This document shows positions 5,829 through 8,185 of a stretch of 8,185 bases of DNA, in pieces. The stretch's first letter is position 1; each line of letters opens with the position of its first letter. The stretch is from CAWEHT01 sp963808455 (GTDB lineage: Bacteria > Chloroflexota > Anaerolineae > CG2-30-64-16): assembly GCA_963808455.1 (NCBI GenBank), contig CAWEHT010000033.1, positions 1-8,185 of the forward strand, in the 5' to 3' direction. Made by a program: the position numbers and the translations under genes. Under the pieces are notes generated by a model that saw nothing but the letters and a program-made list of their open reading frames with translations, did not search any database and was not told the DNA's origin.

Positions 5829-6576
5829 ATGGCACAGGCGACCGAGACGCTGAGGGTGCCGCCGGCGGCGGCCCGGCAAAACATGCGCCCAGCCGATACG
5901 GTCCTGGCGGCCTTGACCGTATTCGCCGGCGCGCTCGGTGCTGGCAGCCATCGTGATGGCGCTGAGGGTCGCGCCGGACGCTGCTGGCCTGACCCCCGAC
6001 GAGACCGCCGCGGAGCGCATAATCTACCTGCATGTGCCCAGCGCCTGGCTGAGCTTGTTAGCGTATGGCGTCACCATGATTGCCAGCATCCTCTACCTGA
6101 GATCGAGCCAGCGCAAGTGGGATGACGTGGCATTGTCATCAGCGGAGATCGGCCTGACTTTCACAGTCGCCACTCTGGCCAGCGGCTCTATCTGGGCCAG
6201 GCCGGCGTGGAACACGTGGTGGACCTGGGACCCGCGCCTGACGACGTACACCATCGTTTTCTTGCTCTACGTCAGCTATTTCATGCTGCGCGGGGCGATG
6301 GAGGACCCGGCGCGCCGGGCGCGCTTTGCTGCGGTGTACGGCATTTTCGCATTCCTCAGCGTGCCGATCACTTTCTTTTCGATCCGCTGGTGGCGTACGA
6401 TCCACCCGGTCCTGTTCGATGCCAAGAATTTCGGCCTCTCCTCCGGCATGGCGCCCGTCTTCTTCTTCGGGCTGGCAGCGTTCACGGTGTTCTACGTGGT
6501 GCTGCTCTGGCATCGCCTGAGGCTGGAGCAGGCCATCGAGGAGGTGGAGGCCCTGAAAGAGATGGGCAGCTTTTGA
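5829..6576 (+). CDS. ccmC: haem exporter CcmC, N-terminal frameshift at about 5937
   Basis: CcmC binds haem at the outer membrane face through its WWD domain and two His ligands and loads it onto CcmE. From 5938 the frame gives the whole core: the first His in YLHVPSAW, the tryptophan-rich WWTWDPR (6217-6237) typical of haem-handling proteins, and the second His in RWWRTIHP (6388-6411). About six hydrophobic helices are seen in all, and the protein ends in a charged tail (EEVEALKEMGSF). The proper start is ATG 5829 with GGAGGG upstream. It encodes a leader and helix 1 (TVLAALTVFAGAL), after which the frame must shift by one base at CTC-G-GTG (5934-5940) to reach VLAAIVMALRV. One extra G, probably at 5937/5938, explains it. 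Translation starting inside, at GTG 5938, would lose half of helix 1. Confidence 0.88.
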
Positions 6577-6687
6577 ACCTGGCGGCGTTCAAGTCGTCGG
6601 GCCTCTGGCGCCGGCCGGGTCCTGCGGCTACTGGCTCATGCGGTGGGCAGACTGTGTGGTTTCGGGAGTGAAGAGGGAACCGGACTT

Positions 6688-6909
6688 ATGGCATATCTTG
6701 CGGCGGCCTTTCTGGTGATCTGGCTATGTACCTTCGTGTTCATCTTCAGCATGGTGCAACGCCAGCGCAGCTTGCGGCGTGAGATCGAGATGCTGAAACA
6801 GGCCACGGGCGCGGAGGAGCAGGCGCGCCAGAGTCTCAGTGTCTCGGTTGGAGTCCTCGTCGGCGTGAAGCAACCCCCCGGCGCGGCGGAGCAGGCGCGC
6901 CAGGACTGA
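6688..6909 (+). CDS. ccmD: CcmD-like small membrane protein
   Basis: The 73-residue protein has one N-terminal transmembrane helix (AYLAAAFLVIWLCTFVFIFS, 2-21), then a basic helical segment QRQRSLRREIEMLKQ (24-38). This is the standard plan of CcmD, the small subunit that helps release holo-CcmE from CcmABC. Its place right after ccmC supports the call. GAGGG at 6673-6677 lies ten bases before the ATG. An in-frame GTG at 6643 has no better site. The C-terminal half (about 39-73) is longer than usual and contains a near-repeat, GAEEQARQ and GAAEQARQ, coded by a 24-base direct repeat. Confidence 0.75.
   Translation: MAYLAAAFLVIWLCTFVFIFSMVQRQRSLRREIEMLKQATGAEEQARQSLSVSVGVLVGVKQPPGAAEQARQD
6808..6903 (+). 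repeat. 24-base direct repeat pair inside the ccmD-like gene
   Basis: Bases 6808-6831 and 6880-6903 are identical except at one position (A6815 versus C6887). The copies are 72 bases apart start to start, so they are in frame and encode GAEEQARQ and GAAEQARQ. The second copy ends just before the stop codon. This looks like an internal duplication of the gene end, right next to the rearranged ccdA gene. Confidence 0.7.
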
Positions 6910-6928
6910 GCCGGCGAGGAGACCCGAG

Positions 6929-7891
6929 ATGGCATCTGCTGGCCGCAGCCAGACGTTCCTGCACGCCCTGGCCTTCGTCCTCGGCTTTAGCGCCGTGTTC
7001 GTGGTGTTGGGGGCTTCGGTCGCCTTCGTAGGCTACGCGTTGAACCCGCTGATGCCTGCGATCACGAAGATCGGCGGGCTCACCCTCGCGCTGTTCGGCC
7101 TGCAAACCATGGGAGTGCTGGCGTGGCTGGCCCGGCTCCTACGCCAGGCCGGCGGGGATCGCCATCCCATCGGCCGGGCCTACCTGTCCGCCGAACAGCA
7201 TCTGAGCGAGCTCCTGTATGCCGAGGGGCGGGTGCGGGTCAGCGGTGGGGGCGGGGTGCACGGGCGTGGCCTCGGCTTCCTGTCATCCGCTCTGATGGGC
7301 GTATTCTTCTCGGCAGGGTGGATACCGTGCGTCGGCCCGGTGTTGGCAGGCATCTACATGCTTGCCAGCAACACCGAGACGGTGGGGCAGGGCGCCTTGC
7401 TGTTGCTGGCCTATTCCGCCGGGTTGGGGCTCCCGTTCTTGCTCACCGGCGCGGCGTTCAGCACGATGACCCGAGGTCTGCGGCGCCTCAACCGGCACGC
7501 CGGCGTGGTATCGCTCGTTACCGGGCTGTTCCTGATCTTCATCGGCGCCTTGCTCTTCGGCAATCGGATGACGCTGGTCAATTCGTGGATCGTGGCGCGT
7601 TTCGGGGTGGGCCTGGCCGGCGTCCAGGTCGGGAGCTCCGGAAGCGCATCGCTTATTGCCGCCTTTGCCGCCGGCTTGCTGTCGTTCCTTTCCCCCTGCG
7701 TGCTGCCGGTAATCCCGGGCTACATCGGCTACCTTAGCGGCACGGTTGTGGCCGGGGGCCCAGCAGGAGCTGCCGCACACGAGGAGCGGCGCGATGTGGA
7801 GAATCATGGACCGCGTGGGACACCTGGCCCCCTTGCCAAAGGCCGGCTCGGCGCGGACCACACGGTGATACGAGATACAAATGGTGAGTGA
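6929..7891 (+). CDS. ccdA: CcdA-like thiol-disulfide transporter, apparently circularly permuted
   Basis: CcdA (DsbD membrane-domain family) moves electrons from cytoplasmic thioredoxin to extracytoplasmic thiols for cytochrome c maturation. The 320-residue frame contains all six family helices, but in the order 2-3-4-5-6-1. It starts with TFLHALAFVLGFSAVF (9-24, normally helix 2), then ITKIGGLTLALFGL (45-58), FFSAGWIPCVGPVLAGI (126-142, helix 4 with C134), LLLLAYSAGLGLPFLL (157-172) and VSLVTGLFLIFIGALLF (194-210). After a 30-residue linker comes LIAAFAAGLLSFLSPCVLP (242-260), normally helix 1, with C257. Both redox cysteines are present. GAGGAG at 6916-6921 is seven bases before the ATG. 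The last 45 or so residues lack codon bias in this frame. A one-base shift at the GGGGG run (7754-7758) would instead end the protein at 7868. Confidence 0.8.
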   Translation: MASAGRSQTFLHALAFVLGFSAVFVVLGASVAFVGYALNPLMPAITKIGGLTLALFGLQTMGVLAWLARLLRQAGGDRHPIGRAYLSAEQHLSELLYAEGRVRVSGGGGVHGRGLGFLSSALMGVFFSAGWIPCVGPVLAGIYMLASNTETVGQGALLLLAYSAGLGLPFLLTGAAFSTMTRGLRRLNRHAGVVSLVTGLFLIFIGALLFGNRMTLVNSWIVARFGVGLAGVQVGSSGSASLIAAFAAGLLSFLSPCVLPVIPGYIGYLSGTVVAGGPAGAAAHEERRDVENHGPRGTPGPLAKGRLGADHTVIRDTNGE

Positions 7892-8185
7892 AGAAGACAA
7901 AGCAGACGTTGTGGTAAGATTGCCCGATGGGAGCGGTGCAGCGCGGCTGGCCGCGCTCGTGGACGGCCTCGTGAATTACATTGCCCACCACTGGCTGGCG
8001 CTCTTCAACGCGCTCGTCGGGGTTTTCCTGGCCTTGCCGATCCTGGCACCGGTGCTCATGCACGCAGGCCTGACAGGGCTGGGGCACGTGATCTACGTGG
8101 CCTACAGCGTCGTGTGCCATCAGTTGCCCGAACGTTCCTATTTTCTGTATGGACCGCAATACGGGCCCCCAAGTTCAGCGGTTAC
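7881..8185 (+). CDS. DUF2085 family membrane protein (5' part, runs off the window)
   Basis: From ATG 7881 a frame stays open to the right edge (101 codons plus two bases). It has a hydrophilic start, two hydrophobic segments at about 38-60 and 66-79, and then VCHQLPERSYFLYG (78-91). CHQxPxRSxFLxG is the hallmark of the DUF2085 family, predicted multi-pass membrane proteins of unknown function often found near cytochrome maturation or redox genes. The start overlaps the annotated ccdA end by 11 bases. If the ccdA tail is frame-corrected, there is instead a 12-base gap. No strong ribosome binding site is visible (GAG at 7872-7874 only). GTG 7884 is an alternative start. Confidence 0.8.
   Translation, partial: MVSEEDKADVVVRLPDGSGAARLAALVDGLVNYIAHHWLALFNALVGVFLALPILAPVLMHAGLTGLGHVIYVAYSVVCHQLPERSYFLYGPQYGPPSSAV

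Noticed and set aside
7123..7737. 204-codon plus-strand open frame
   Set aside because: It is the second frame of the CcdA-like gene, Arg/Gly-rich and without hydrophobic segments.
7794..7868. separate 24-residue ORF after ccdA with GAGGAG seven bases upstream
   Set aside because: It is more likely the true end of the CcdA-like protein in a shifted frame. The coding bias of this frame already begins upstream of the ATG, at about 7743.
7283..8159. two overlapping minus-strand open frames of 205 and 141 codons
   Set aside because: They lie opposite the CcdA-like and DUF2085 genes, both recognised by motifs on the plus strand.
1..8185. tRNA, rRNA, CRISPR array, transposase or insertion sequence
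   Set aside because: No repeat-spacer pattern, transposase-like protein, terminal inverted repeats or recognisable RNA gene was seen in reading through both strands.
8140..8185. another one-base insertion at CCCCC in the DUF2085 gene
   Set aside because: The residues after FLYGPQ look unlike the family, but the window ends too soon to judge which frame continues.

Overview
The window is a GC-rich (roughly 60-65 % by eye) bacterial chromosome segment. Its core is a cytochrome c maturation (System I, Ccm) gene cluster, with every clearly identified gene on the + strand. The following suggest a Chloroflexota (Anaerolineae-like) genome or metagenome bin: the order ccmE - multidomain cytochrome c - ccmA - ccmB - ccmC - ccmD-like - ccdA-like - DUF2085, the Cys-type CcmE, and the DUF2085 gene beside the cluster. 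This is inferred from gene content and style only; no marker gene is present.

Layout. Bases 1-293 hold no secure gene. A short minus-strand frame (80 to the left edge) may be the start of a divergent gene. Next come two stand-alone genes: an NADP/F420-dependent oxidoreductase-like protein (294-917) and a TMEM175-type (DUF1211) potassium channel subunit (1069-1710). A small hairpin (1720-1739) and a near-consensus sigma70 promoter (TTGACA-17-TATACT, 1750-1778) then open the Ccm operon. In order this holds CcmE (1803-2279), a broken di-haem cytochrome c fusion protein (2343-4207), CcmA (4274-5131), CcmB (5128-5799, overlapping ccmA by ATGA), CcmC (5829-6576, with a frameshift near its start), a CcmD-like small membrane protein (6688-6909), a CcdA-like thiol-disulfide transporter (6929-7891) and the 5' part of a DUF2085 membrane protein (7881 to the right edge).

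How the genes fit together. CcmABC, with CcmD, load haem onto the haem chaperone CcmE. CcdA passes reducing power across the membrane to keep apocytochrome CXXCH thiols reduced. The di-haem fusion protein could be a client or an accessory factor. No ccmF, ccmG or ccmH lies in the window.

The two most notable observations are these. First, the CcdA-like protein appears circularly permuted: the helix that is normally first (SFLSPCVLP) sits at the C-terminus, after helices 2-6, and the arrangement is topologically consistent. Second, several genes (the cytochrome twice, ccmC once, probably the ccdA tail once) each look interrupted by exactly one extra base. That pattern could be sequencing error or real decay, and it should be settled before any of these genes is called non-functional.
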